From the NCBI RefSeq assembly GCF_003439925.1, contig NZ_QQRR01000003.1, forward strand, positions 1-64,000: DNA of 64,000 bases, read 5' to 3'. Under the pieces are notes generated by a model that did no database searches, had not been told where the DNA came from, and was given only the letters and a program-made list of their open reading frames with translations. Shown here one piece after another: positions 9,589 to 18,631 of the stretch. The position numbers and the translations under genes were made by a program. Numbering within the stretch: position 1 is the stretch's first letter; every line of letters begins with the position of its first letter. The stretch comes from Haloprofundus halophilus. Lineage in GTDB: Archaea > Halobacteriota > Halobacteria > Halobacteriales > Haloferacaceae.

Positions 9589-10869
9589 ATGGCCGAGTCT
9601 GTACGAGCGCGACTGAGCGAGTTGCGACGAGAGCTCCACCGGTATCCGGAACCCGGCTGGTGCGAGTTCCGGACGACCGCCCGGCTGGTCGAGGAACTCC
9701 GGGACATCGGCGTCGACGAACTCGCGGTCGGACCGGAGGCGTACGACCCCGGCGACCGGATGGCCGTTCCGCCCGAGGACCGCTTGGAGACGTGGTACGA
9801 ACGCGCCCGAGAGCGCGGCGTCGACGACGACCTGCTGGAGAAGATGGCCGGCGGCAACACGGGCGCCGTCGCCGTTCTCGACCGCGGCGAGGGACCGACG
9901 GTCGGTCTCCGCGTCGACATCGACGGGCTGTTCATCGAGGAGTCCGACGACGGCGACCACCTCCCGGTCGCGGAGGGGTTCCGCTCGGAGACCGGCGAGA
10001 CGATGCACGCCTGCGGCCACGACGCCCACATGACCTGGGGGCTCGCCACCGTCGAAGCGATAGCGAACAGCGATTTCGAGGGCCGACTCGTCGCGTTCTT
10101 CCAGCCCGCCGAGGAGATCTCCGGCGGCGGCTGTCCGATGGCGAAAAGCGAGTACGCCGAGGAACTCGACTACCTGTTCGCCGTCCACGTCGGTCTCGAC
10201 CACCCGACCGGCGAGGTCGTCGCCGGCATCGAGCGACCGCTGGCGATGTGTCACGTCGAGGTCGACATCGACGGGACCTCCGCGCACGCCGGCAAAGCGC
10301 CGCAGGACGGCGACAACGCGATTCAGGCGCTCGGAACCGCCATCCAGAACGTCTACGGCATCCCGCGGCACGCCGACGGGATGACCCGCATCAACGTCGG
10401 GCGAATCGAGGGCGGAACGGCGAGCAACATCGTCGCCGAGGACGTGGAGGCGGTCGCCGAGGCTCGCGGCGAGACGACGGCGCTGATGGAGTACGCCAAG
10501 GAAGAGCTCACCCGGACGTTCGAGACGGCCGCGGAGATGCACGGCTGCGAGGCCGACGTCACCGTCGCGAGCGAGAGCCCCCGCGCCGACAGCGACCCCG
10601 AACTCGTCGACGTCGTCGCCGACGTCGCCCGGGGGGTCGACGGCGTCGACACCGTCGTCCCGACCGCCGACTTCGGCGCGAGCGAGGACGCGACGTTCCT
10701 CATGCAGCGCGTCCAACGAGAGGGCGGCCTCGCGTCGTATCTCATCGTCGGCACCGACCACCCGACGAGTCACCACACGCCGACGTTCGACGTCGACGAG
10801 CGAAGCCTCGAAACCGGCGTCGAACTGCTCACGGAGTCCATTCTCGCCGTCGCGGAGGACGGACCGTGA
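9589..10869 (+). CDS. M20-family amidohydrolase, candidate N-acetyl-diaminobutyrate deacetylase
   Basis: A 426-residue M20D-type amidohydrolase. Zinc ligands are visible in MHACGHDAHMTWG (about residue 140) and in QPAEEISGGG with the catalytic Glu; the lid/dimerisation domain has HAGKAPQDGDNAIQA, and a final metal His is in TDHPTSHHTPTFDVDE. Such enzymes remove acyl groups from amino acids. Next to doeA, the natural substrate would be N-acetyl-2,4-diaminobutyrate, replacing the aspartoacylase-like DoeB of bacteria; I recall M20 proteins being called DoeB2 but could not check. An insert (residues 50-85) with a GDRMAVPPED stretch is longer than in plain aminoacylases. Its stop overlaps the next start by 4 bp. 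Confidence 0.75.
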   Translation: MAESVRARLSELRRELHRYPEPGWCEFRTTARLVEELRDIGVDELAVGPEAYDPGDRMAVPPEDRLETWYERARERGVDDDLLEKMAGGNTGAVAVLDRGEGPTVGLRVDIDGLFIEESDDGDHLPVAEGFRSETGETMHACGHDAHMTWGLATVEAIANSDFEGRLVAFFQPAEEISGGGCPMAKSEYAEELDYLFAVHVGLDHPTGEVVAGIERPLAMCHVEVDIDGTSAHAGKAPQDGDNAIQALGTAIQNVYGIPRHADGMTRINVGRIEGGTASNIVAEDVEAVAEARGETTALMEYAKEELTRTFETAAEMHGCEADVTVASESPRADSDPELVDVVADVARGVDGVDTVVPTADFGASEDATFLMQRVQREGGLASYLIVGTDHPTSHHTPTFDVDERSLETGVELLTESILAVAEDGP

Positions 10870-12215
10870 GCTCGCCCTCCGGAGATTCAGGAGGTTCCGG
10901 CGACCCGGAAGGCTCCGGCGACCCGGAAGGCTCCGGAGAGTCCGACGATTCCGGGTCGTCGGGCGACGTACCGTCCGCCGACGAAGTCGTCACCGCTGCC
11001 GACGTCGAAGCCGCCCGCGAACGACTCGAAGAGGTCGTCCACCGGACGCCGCTCGACGGGTCGACGACGTTCGCCGAGCGCAGCGGCGCCGACGCGGTCG
11101 GGCTCAAACTGGAGAACGTCCAGCGGACGGGGTCGTTCAAGATTCGCGGCGCGTACAACGCGATGGCCCAACTCTCCGAAGCGGAGACGGAGACCGGTGT
11201 GGTCGCCGCCAGCGCCGGCAACCACGCACAGGGCGTCGCCCTCGCCGGACGGTTGCTCGACATCGACGCGACCATCGTCGTTCCGGAGGTGACGCCGGCG
11301 GCGAAGATCGACGCGACGCGCGGCTACGGGGCCGAGGTCGTCGTCGAAGGCGGCGACTACGAACGGTCGTACGAGCACGCGTTGGAACTCGCCGAGGCGG
11401 AGAATCTGACGTTCGTCCACCCCTTCGACGACGAGCGCGTCATCGCCGGCCAGGGGACCGTCGGCCTCGAACTCGTCGAACAGATGCCCGATGTGGACAC
11501 CGTCCTCGTCTCCATCGGCGGCGGCGGACTGATTTCGGGTATCGCGACGGCGGTGAAAGCCGATAATCCGAACGTTCGCGTCGTCGGCGTCCAACCCGAG
11601 GGGGCCGCCCACGCCAAACCCTCGCTCGAACGCGACGAGATACACACGCTCTCGGAGGTCGACACCGTCGCGGAGGGTATCGCCGACGCCCGGCTGCTGG
11701 AGAAGACGTTCGCCGCCGTCCGCGAGCGCGTCGACGACGTCGTCTCGGTGACCGACGGAGATATCGCCGTCGCCACGGCGCTCCTCGCCGAGCGAGCAAA
11801 AACGGTCGCCGAGGCGGCGGGAGCCGCTCCGGTCGCGGCGCTTCTCTCGGGAGCCGTCGACGTCGAGGGCGAGCGAGTCGTCGCGGTGGTCTCCGGCGGG
11901 AACGCGAATCTCGCCGACCACGCCGAACTCTGTCGGGTCGGTCTGGAGCGACTCGGCCGCTCCGCCGAACTCCGTCTGGAACTCGCGGAGTGGCCGACGG
12001 CTCTCGGCGACGTGACCGACGTCGTCGAGCGGGAGGGTGCGGAACTCGACGCGCTGGAACGCACCCGGCGCACGGCGGCCGACGACCTCAATCGGACGCC
12101 GGTCCGCCTCGGTGTCGCGGGGAGCGGCCCCGACCACCTGCGCGACGTGGTGGCCGAACTCGAGGCGTTGGACGGCGTCAGCGTCGCGAGGCACAGCCTC
12201 GACAGGGACGTATAG
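10866..12215 (+). CDS. Threonine-dehydratase-like PLP enzyme with C-terminal ACT-like domain (IlvA/EutB type)
   Basis: A 449-residue fold-type II PLP enzyme. The PLP Lys is in RTGSFKIRGAYNA, the phosphate loop is SIGGGGLISGI, and a regulatory ACT-like tail follows about residue 350. The GTG start at 10866 overlaps the preceding TGA (GTGA), so translation is probably coupled. The first ~40 residues are a Gly/Ser/Asp/Glu-rich low-complexity stretch made of an 18-bp repeat, not part of the family. By family it could be a biosynthetic threonine deaminase. By neighbourhood it fits EutB, the dehydratase used in hydroxyectoine breakdown in bacteria; this is inference. Confidence 0.75.
   Translation: MSSPSGDSGGSGDPEGSGDPEGSGESDDSGSSGDVPSADEVVTAADVEAARERLEEVVHRTPLDGSTTFAERSGADAVGLKLENVQRTGSFKIRGAYNAMAQLSEAETETGVVAASAGNHAQGVALAGRLLDIDATIVVPEVTPAAKIDATRGYGAEVVVEGGDYERSYEHALELAEAENLTFVHPFDDERVIAGQGTVGLELVEQMPDVDTVLVSIGGGGLISGIATAVKADNPNVRVVGVQPEGAAHAKPSLERDEIHTLSEVDTVAEGIADARLLEKTFAAVRERVDDVVSVTDGDIAVATALLAERAKTVAEAAGAAPVAALLSGAVDVEGERVVAVVSGGNANLADHAELCRVGLERLGRSAELRLELAEWPTALGDVTDVVEREGAELDALERTRRTAADDLNRTPVRLGVAGSGPDHLRDVVAELEALDGVSVARHSLDRDV
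10899..10934 (+). repeat. Two tandem 18-bp repeats in the dehydratase N-terminus
   Basis: Two identical 18-bp units (10899-10916 and 10917-10934) encode GDPEGS twice, in frame, inside the low-complexity leader of the PLP dehydratase. Confidence 0.9.
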
Positions 12216-12337
12216 CGAAGCACGAGTATAGCTGACGGTTCGACGCCGTCACGCGTTTTTGCGCTGTTTCCTTCCGGTCGCTCTTTGAGCGGCTCCGACC
12301 GTCTCAGGCCGGGAACTTCGAGTGGCTCCCGACCGTC

Positions 12338-13690
12338 TCAGGCTGGCGCCTTCGAGGCGACGTCGTCAATCGCCTCGTTGAAGATGCCGATACCCATCTC
12401 GATTTCGCGCTCCGTCGAATCCAGCGGCGGGAGCAGGCGAATTGTCTTCTTCCCGCAGCCGAGGGTGAGCAGACCGCGTTTCAGCGCCGCTCGAACCACG
12501 GCGTCGCGGCGCTCCTTGGTGTCGAACTCGACGGCGAGCATCAGACCCTTGCCGCGGATGTCGTCGACGTACTCGCGCGCGTTGTCGCGCAGCAGTTCTT
12601 TGGCCTGACGGCCGCGCTCGGTCGCGTTCTCCAGGAGGTCGTGTTCCTCGATGGCGTCGAGCGTGAACGCCCCCTGCATCGAGGCGAGGAGGTCGCCGCC
12701 GCCGAACGTCGACCCGAGTCGGTTCTTCTCGGCGGGGAATATCTCGCTCTTCGAGATGGTCGCGCCGACGCGTAGCGCCTTCGCGCTCGCGATGACGTCC
12801 GGTTCGATGGGGTAGTGGTCCGAGGCCCACATCTCGCCGGTCCGGCCGACGCCCGACTGTATCTCGTCGACGACGAGCGGGATGTCGTACGTCTCGCAGA
12901 CGTCGCCCACCTCGGCCATGAACGCCTCGTTCGGGAAGCGGTAGCCGCCGACGCCCTGGATGGGTTCGAGGACGGCGAAGGCGACCTCGTCGGGGTCGAC
13001 GTGGCCGCCCTCGGGTTCGAGCGAGTCGCGCAACTGCGAGCCGTTCGCGCCGACGAAGCCGCAGTCACAGTCGTCCGCGTCGGCACAGTCGCAGAACGGT
13101 ATCGTTTTGACGCCCGAGATTTCGGGGTAGTGACGGGTGTACACCGACTTCGAGAACGTCAGCGACAGCGTCCCGAGAGTGCGGCCGTGGAAACTCCCGT
13201 CGAACGCGTAGGCGTACTTCGCGGCCGGGTTGTGGTCGTGCGTTATCTTCACCGCGTTCTCGACGGCCTCAGCGCCCGAGTTCGAGAGGAACACCGTGTC
13301 CATCCCGTACTGACTCGACACGTCGACGAGCTTCTCCATCAGGTGGCTCGCGCCGGGAAACTCGGCGGTTTCGGGGTCAGCCCCCGCACCGAAGTACATG
13401 TCCTGGCCGGCTATCTTCATCGGCTCGACGAGGTCGAACTCGCGGAGTTTCGAGACGATTTTCTCGTTGTTGTAGCCGAGCGGGGCCGCGCCGATGTGAC
13501 ACGTGAAGTCGAGGAGAACGTTGCCGTCGACGTCGGTGACGAACGGGCCGTCGGCCTCGGCGGTCACGTCCCAGACGAACTCGTGGGAGTACTCGCTCGG
13601 CGCCGCGTGTTCGGTGTGGAACTCGATCCAGTCGCGCGCGTTGGGTCCGGGAAGCGTAGCTGTGTCGGGCTCCGCGGTATCCCTGTCCAT
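12338..13690 (-). CDS. Class III PLP aminotransferase (candidate diaminobutyrate transaminase)
   Basis: A 450-residue class III aminotransferase. The PLP-site Asp lies in VVDEIQSGVGRTG and the Schiff-base Lys in ASAKAL (about residue 298); GSTFGGG follows. A Cys-rich insert, CDCADADDCDC, near residue 200 is unusual and could bind metal or simply be a lineage insertion. The ATG at 13690 is chosen over the TTG at 13696 because a TTTTAA box lies 27 bp upstream. In the pathway it could convert diaminobutyrate to aspartate semialdehyde, as DoeD does. A lysine-, ornithine- or GABA-type specificity cannot be excluded. Confidence 0.8.
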   Translation of the reverse strand: MDRDTAEPDTATLPGPNARDWIEFHTEHAAPSEYSHEFVWDVTAEADGPFVTDVDGNVLLDFTCHIGAAPLGYNNEKIVSKLREFDLVEPMKIAGQDMYFGAGADPETAEFPGASHLMEKLVDVSSQYGMDTVFLSNSGAEAVENAVKITHDHNPAAKYAYAFDGSFHGRTLGTLSLTFSKSVYTRHYPEISGVKTIPFCDCADADDCDCGFVGANGSQLRDSLEPEGGHVDPDEVAFAVLEPIQGVGGYRFPNEAFMAEVGDVCETYDIPLVVDEIQSGVGRTGEMWASDHYPIEPDVIASAKALRVGATISKSEIFPAEKNRLGSTFGGGDLLASMQGAFTLDAIEEHDLLENATERGRQAKELLRDNAREYVDDIRGKGLMLAVEFDTKERRDAVVRAALKRGLLTLGCGKKTIRLLPPLDSTEREIEMGIGIFNEAIDDVASKAPA

Positions 13691-13709
13691 ACACAAAGAA
13701 CGTGTATGG
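13687..13709. promoter_or_regulatory. Perfect inverted repeat over the aminotransferase start, candidate operator
   Basis: CCATACAC and GTGTATGG form 8-bp arms around a 7-bp spacer. The element covers the start codon and reaches back toward the TATA box, a position suited to repression. The IclR-type regulator at 20338-21138 is a candidate ligand; this is inference. Confidence 0.5.
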
Positions 13710-13810
13710 CATACATTAAAACTTGTTATGGTCTGACAGCGTCGGCGACCCCGTAGCGGCCGCTGACCTCGACGAAAGGCGGTCGAGAGGTGGCGGTCGA
13801 CGACTGCCGG

Positions 13811-15454
13811 TCAGTCGTCGTCGGCCGCGGGCTTCTTGCGCGCCGACGTCTGGTCGGCGTCGCCCGGCGAGCCGAACAGCGTCGTCCGCTCTTGGAGCAC
13901 CACGCGGCCGTGGTTCGACCCGAACTCCTTGATGAGTCCGAGCAGTGCGAGCAGACAGACGAACGCGAACGGCGCGCCCGTGATGATGACCGCCGACTGC
14001 AGCGCGTTGACGCCGCCGAGAGTCATCAGAATCGCGGCGAACATCCCGAGGACGACGCCCCAGAAGATTCGGTTGATGCTCGAGGGGCTGGCCTTCCCGC
14101 CGGTCGTCATCATCGACACCGCGAGCGTCGAGGAGTCCGCCGACGTGATGAAGAACGTCGTCACGAGTATCATGAACGCGATCATGAACACCGAGCCGAA
14201 GGGGAACGCCTCGAACAGCGCGTAGCCCGCGACGGCCTCGCCGTGCGTGCCGATGGGACCGAGCAGGTCCGTGACGCCGTTGTGCTGGGCCCAGACGGCC
14301 GAGCCGCCGACGACGGTGAACCACGGGATGGTCGCCGCCGACGTGGCGATGATGCCGGTGAACGCGACCTCGCGGACGGTCCGACCCTTCGAGATGCGCG
14401 CGATGAACAGCCCCGCGAACGGCGACCACGAGAGCGCCCACGCCCAGTAGAAGACGGTCCAGGCGTTCATCCACTCCGTGGCCTCGGGGTTCCCCGCGCC
14501 CATCGCGCCGGCACCGGTGAAGAGGCTCATCGAGACGAAGTCCGTGATCATCCCGCCGACCGCCTGCGTGCCGAGCAGCACGAGAAACACCGACGGACCG
14601 ACGATGAACGTCGTCACCGTGAGGAGTCCGAACAGAATCATGTTGAAGTTCGAGAGCCGACGGATGCCCTTGTCGACCCCGAGCACCATCGACAGCGTGA
14701 ACATCAGCGTCATCGCCGTCACGACCAGGATGACGCCGGTGCTCCCGAGGTCGATACCCCACTGGTAGTCGAGGCCGGTGATGAACTGGCTGCCGATGAA
14801 CCCCAGCGACGTCGCCACGCCGCCGATGGTCGCGAAGACGGCGATGATGTCGACGACCTTCGCCCCGACGCCGTCGAGGTTGTCCTTGCCGAGAACCGGT
14901 GCGAGCGCCGAGGAGACCCGCAGCGGGATGTGCTCGTAGTTGTAGGTGAAGTAGCCGATGGCGATGCCCATGATGGTGAACACCGCGAGCTGCGGGAGCG
15001 CCCAGTGGAACAGCGTCTGCTGGACCGCGACGACCATCGCCTCCGGCGAGCCGGCCGACACATCGAACAGCGGCGACGGGCTGTCGTAGTAGAACAGCGC
15101 CTCGGTCGGTCCCCAGAAGACGACGCCCGCGGCGAACCCGGCGGAGTACAGCATCGCGAAGAACGAGAAGAAGCTGTACTCCGGCGGTTCGTCGCCGAGT
15201 GTGGCGCTACCCCACGGACCGACGATGAGGAACAGCAGGAAGACGACGACGAGGAAGACGATCAGCAACAGCGCCCAGTTGAGATACTGGTTCATGATGC
15301 CGTTGGCGATGTCGATGCCGGTCTGGACGCCGCTCGGGTTGATGAAGTACAGCGCTATCAGGCCGACCGTCAGGGTCGCACCGAAGAGGAACACCACCGG
15401 GTCCAGCTCCTCTCGGAAGCGACCGAACGGTCCCAGGTCGTCGGACGCGCTCAT
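13811..15454 (-). CDS. BCCT-family transporter (betaine/choline/carnitine/ectoine type)
   Basis: A 547-residue membrane protein with about 12 hydrophobic segments. The BCCT signature is clear in FYWAWALSWSPFAGLFIARIS with the aromatic box Trp residues, and the Gly-rich TM3 stretch is SAGFAAGVVFWGPTEA. The family imports quaternary ammonium compounds, ectoines or related solutes with sodium or protons. The charged C-terminal tail (SARKKPAADDD) could be a regulatory osmosensing tail, as in BetP. Next to an ectoine hydrolase and transaminases, uptake of ectoine or hydroxyectoine for use as nutrient is the simplest reading. Betaine remains possible because the binding site does not separate these substrates by eye. 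Confidence 0.85.
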   Translation of the reverse strand: MSASDDLGPFGRFREELDPVVFLFGATLTVGLIALYFINPSGVQTGIDIANGIMNQYLNWALLLIVFLVVVFLLFLIVGPWGSATLGDEPPEYSFFSFFAMLYSAGFAAGVVFWGPTEALFYYDSPSPLFDVSAGSPEAMVVAVQQTLFHWALPQLAVFTIMGIAIGYFTYNYEHIPLRVSSALAPVLGKDNLDGVGAKVVDIIAVFATIGGVATSLGFIGSQFITGLDYQWGIDLGSTGVILVVTAMTLMFTLSMVLGVDKGIRRLSNFNMILFGLLTVTTFIVGPSVFLVLLGTQAVGGMITDFVSMSLFTGAGAMGAGNPEATEWMNAWTVFYWAWALSWSPFAGLFIARISKGRTVREVAFTGIIATSAATIPWFTVVGGSAVWAQHNGVTDLLGPIGTHGEAVAGYALFEAFPFGSVFMIAFMILVTTFFITSADSSTLAVSMMTTGGKASPSSINRIFWGVVLGMFAAILMTLGGVNALQSAVIITGAPFAFVCLLALLGLIKEFGSNHGRVVLQERTTLFGSPGDADQTSARKKPAADDD

Positions 15455-15978
15455 CTGTTACCACCCTCCCGCCGAACGGGAGCTCCGTCGTTTGGACGCT
15501 GCGACCCACCGGAATCGGGCGGTGTCTTGTCGTTCGCACACTGTGCGTCGTTTCGTTCGCCGCGTGGATGATATCTTGGATGCATGAGCCTGTCCCCTGT
15601 CAACGCTCACTGTGCTATGCGGTGTCGCACGTCATGGCTATCAACAATGAAACAGTTAAACATTACGGTTACTGAAACCGCTGGATACGGTATTCGTTTA
15701 CTATTCTCTGAATTTAACGACGGTTAGGTCCGCTGTGACCTCCGGTCCGCTGCGGCCACCGAACGCGAGAGGGGCGTTCCCGACATTCCCGGCGTTCACG
15801 TCCGAGTCGACGGTCGATAAGCAGGCCGAGGAGCGAGAACGGCAACCGAAACGAGAGTTCGAACGCCCTAGTACACAGATTCTGAGGGGTGCCTCTATCC
15901 TCCGATAACGAATAAAACGAGTCTGTACGGTCGCTGATGGTCGTAATACTTACTTTCACCCGTCCACACGAACTGTGT
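15455..15978. other. Non-coding gap between divergent transporter and unknown gene
   Basis: I see no convincing gene in these 524 bp. Two short hairpins lie in the likely upstream region of the BCCT gene: CTCCCG/CGGGAG at 15466-15482 and CGCACA/TGTGCG at 15535-15547. The middle is AT-richer (AACAGTTAAACATTACGG near 15650) and probably carries promoter elements. A TAATACTTAC box near 15947 precedes the rightward gene. Confidence 0.5.
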
Positions 15979-16650
15979 ATGGAGAACACCCCCGACGAGA
16001 CGGACGCCCCCGGAAACGCGGAGACGCGAGGCGGCCTCGCCTACTCGGCGGACCGCGGGCGCGGCATCCTCACCCCCAGCGACAGAGAGTACCTCCTGGG
16101 TCGGAAGACCGACTACACCGAACACTCGAAGAAGCAGAAACGGAACCGAATCCGTCGCCGACTGCGCAACGCCGTCCTCGACTTCACCATCCTCTTCGAA
16201 CATCTCGAAGACAGAGACCGAGAGACGGTGTTCAACCCCGACGACGACGCCCGCGACGCGTACACGCAGGGTATCACCGACATGCTCGCGTTCCTCCACC
16301 TCGGGACGATGGGCTACTACACGCCGTTCAAGGATATGCTCGCGCAGGGCGTCAACAAGGCCGAACAGGAGCTCGCCGGCTCCGACTACCGGATGGTGAC
16401 CGTCGACTTCAACGTCGAACCGGTCGGCCGAATCGACGTCGACGAAGTCGTCGACAAACTGGAGTACGGCGAGTTCGCCGACCTGACCGACGAGGAGCTG
16501 CGCGCGTTCACCAGACTGCTCGCCGACTCCGACGAGTTCTCGGCGGCCGACGTCCGCTCGGAGATGAAAGCGCAGATGTCGGCGTTCATCGAGCAGATCG
16601 ACACTGCGACCGAACGACGCGACCGACGATTAGAAGAACTGAACGACTGA
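15979..16650 (+). CDS. Conserved haloarchaeal protein of unknown function
   Basis: A 223-residue soluble, acidic protein. The ATG at 15979 is chosen because the 14 residues encoded upstream look non-coding and an AT-rich TAATACTT box lies about 30 bp before it. The first part has LTPSDREYLLGRKTDYTEHSKKQKR-like basic helical text split by a turn, and the rest is predicted mostly helical, ending in a Glu/Arg-rich coiled segment. There is no enzyme motif, signal or membrane segment. The basic N-terminal block followed by helices would fit nucleic-acid binding, but I do not recognise the family. It stands convergent to the Rid gene, with no clear tie to the pathway. Confidence 0.7.
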   Translation: MENTPDETDAPGNAETRGGLAYSADRGRGILTPSDREYLLGRKTDYTEHSKKQKRNRIRRRLRNAVLDFTILFEHLEDRDRETVFNPDDDARDAYTQGITDMLAFLHLGTMGYYTPFKDMLAQGVNKAEQELAGSDYRMVTVDFNVEPVGRIDVDEVVDKLEYGEFADLTDEELRAFTRLLADSDEFSAADVRSEMKAQMSAFIEQIDTATERRDRRLEELND

Positions 16651-16674
16651 AGGGCGGTTGCCGGTCGGCTGTTC

Positions 16675-17061
16675 CTATCCGAGATACGCGACGGCGTCCA
16701 TCTCGACGCGGACGTCCCCCGGAAGGCGGGAGACTTCGACGCAGACGCGCGCCGGCGGGTCGCCGGAGAACTTCGCGCCGTAGGCTTCGTTGACCCGGTC
16801 GTAGTCGTCGAGGTCCGTCAGGTAGACGGTCACCTTGACGACGTCGTCGAGGCCGTCACCGCCCGCTTCGTCGACGACGGCGGCGACGTTGTCGAGCACT
16901 CGCCCGGTCTGGTCCTGTACGTCGCCGTCGACTTCTTCGCCTGTCTCCGGGTCGACGGGACCGTAACCGGAGACGTACAGCGTGTCGCCGGCGGTGACGC
17001 CCTGCGAGTAGGGGTTGTCGTTGCGCGGTGCTTCGTCCGTGACGATTCGTTGGGTCGGCAT
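16675..17061 (-). CDS. RidA/YjgF/UK114-family imine deaminase
   Basis: A 128-residue Rid protein. The family signature is visible as NPYSQGV near the N-terminus, LDNVAAVVDEAG in the middle and PARVCVEVSRLP with the conserved catalytic Arg near residue 105. Rid proteins hydrolyse reactive enamines and imines released by PLP dehydratases and some oxidases. This fits the nearby IlvA/EutB-like dehydratase, whose 2-aminoacrylate-type product needs clearance. It lies 83 bp downstream of the second class III aminotransferase in the same direction, so co-transcription is likely. Confidence 0.88.
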   Translation of the reverse strand: MPTQRIVTDEAPRNDNPYSQGVTAGDTLYVSGYGPVDPETGEEVDGDVQDQTGRVLDNVAAVVDEAGGDGLDDVVKVTVYLTDLDDYDRVNEAYGAKFSGDPPARVCVEVSRLPGDVRVEMDAVAYLG

Positions 17062-17144
17062 CTTCTGTGGATTCTTCGGGTCGGGTGTGGTCGGAAATCG
17101 GTCCGGTCGAAATCAGTCGAAACCGGTCGCGGTCGAGAGTCGGT

Positions 17145-18536
17145 TCAGACGCGCTGTTTCTCGGCCGTGACGGTCTCTATCGCGTCGACGATGACGTCGA
17201 GCGCCGTTTCGGCCAGCTCTTCCGTGAGCACGAGCGGCGGCAACAGTCGAAGCACGTTGCCGTGGCGGCCGGCCTTCCAGACGAGCACGCCGTGCTCGAA
17301 GCAGTAATCCTGGACGGCGTCGGCCGCGTCGTCGTCGGGGCGTCCCTGCTCGTCGACGAGCGCCGCGCCGATGAACAGCCCCTTGCCGCGAACTTCGCCG
17401 ACTCGGGGATTGCTCTCGCCGACTTCCTCGAGCCGTGTGCGGATGTAGTCGCCGAGGTCGCGAGCGTGCGCCAGCAGGTCGTGTTCCTGGATGTACTCGA
17501 TGGCGCGGGTCCCCGCCCGCATCGCCACGACGTGGCCGCGGTACGTCCCGGCGTGGTCGCCCGACCCCCACGTGTCGAGGTCCTCGTGGTACATCGTCGC
17601 CGACAGCGGGAAGCCCGTGCCGCCGAGCGCTTTCGCGGAGGTCATCACGTCGGGCGTCACATCGTACCACTCGCTGGCCCACCACTGCCCGGAGCGGCCG
17701 AGGCCGCTCTGTATCTCGTCGAACACGAGGGGCACCTCGTTGTCGTCGGCGATGTCCCGGAGGCCCTTCAGGAACCCTTTCGGCGGAGCGACGACGCCGC
17801 CCTCGCCCTGGATGGGTTCGACGAAGATGCCCGCCGGGTTCGCGAGGCCGCCGTACGGGTCCTCGAAGATGGCCTGTACCTCTTCGAGCGCGTGGTCGAC
17901 CGACTCCTGCGGGCTCTTGCCCTGCTCGAAGGGGTTCGGGTACGGCGCGTGGACCACGTCGGCGAGAAGCGGGGTGTAGTTGCCTTTGAACCCCTTGTTG
18001 CCGGTGAGACTCATCGCGCCGCTGGTCGCGCCGTGGTACGCGCCGCGGAAGGCGACGAGTCCAGTCCCCTCCGTGTTGTACTTCGCGAGTTTGATGGACG
18101 CCTCGATGGCGTCGCTGCCGGTCGGGCCGCCGAAGACGACTTTGCTGTTGCCGCTGAGGCTACCGGGGGCGATCTCGTCGAGTTTCTCGATGAGTTCGAG
18201 GCGGGCCTCGGTCGGGAAGTCGACGGTGTGGACGAGTTTGTCCGCCTGCTCGTGGACGGCTTCGAGAACGTAGGGGTTCGCGTGGCCGACGTTCAACACG
18301 CCGATACCGGCGAACATGTCGATGAACGTGTTGCCGTCGACGTCGCGGACGGTCGCGCCTTTCCCCTCCTCGAAGGCGACGGGGATATCCTCGGGATACG
18401 CCACCGCACTGCTGTCGATCTCGCGCTGTTTCTCCAGCAGCGCTCGGGAGTTCGGTCCCGGAACGGAGTCGACGTTCGGTGCATCGTCGTAGTGCAGTTC
18501 GGCTATCGGTGGCCCTGCGGTCATGGTCGAGACCAT
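17145..18536 (-). CDS. Class III PLP aminotransferase (diaminobutyrate/2-oxoglutarate or GABA type)
   Basis: A 463-residue class III aminotransferase, longer at the N-terminus than the paralogue at 12338-13690. The phosphate-binding [10 protein letters not shown], the PLP Asp in [13 protein letters not shown] and the Schiff-base Lys in [11 protein letters not shown] are all present. The GGTGFP loop after the Lys resembles EctB/diaminobutyrate aminotransferases. Two starts are possible, 18536 and 18524. It is divergent from the AOR gene with about 95 bp between them. If it deaminates diaminobutyrate, the resulting aspartate semialdehyde could be taken by the AOR; this is inference from layout. 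Confidence 0.82.
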   Translation of the reverse strand: MVSTMTAGPPIAELHYDDAPNVDSVPGPNSRALLEKQREIDSSAVAYPEDIPVAFEEGKGATVRDVDGNTFIDMFAGIGVLNVGHANPYVLEAVHEQADKLVHTVDFPTEARLELIEKLDEIAPGSLSGNSKVVFGGPTGSDAIEASIKLAKYNTEGTGLVAFRGAYHGATSGAMSLTGNKGFKGNYTPLLADVVHAPYPNPFEQGKSPQESVDHALEEVQAIFEDPYGGLANPAGIFVEPIQGEGGVVAPPKGFLKGLRDIADDNEVPLVFDEIQSGLGRSGQWWASEWYDVTPDVMTSAKALGGTGFPLSATMYHEDLDTWGSGDHAGTYRGHVVAMRAGTRAIEYIQEHDLLAHARDLGDYIRTRLEEVGESNPRVGEVRGKGLFIGAALVDEQGRPDDDAADAVQDYCFEHGVLVWKAGRHGNVLRLLPPLVLTEELAETALDVIVDAIETVTAEKQRV

Positions 18537-18631
18537 GAGGAACAGTCATAAAAATGTTGTCCACGGTTCCCATGGAAGACGTACACAGTATCCGTAACCA
18601 CTTTGGCGGTGCGCGAGCGACAATCACGGTA

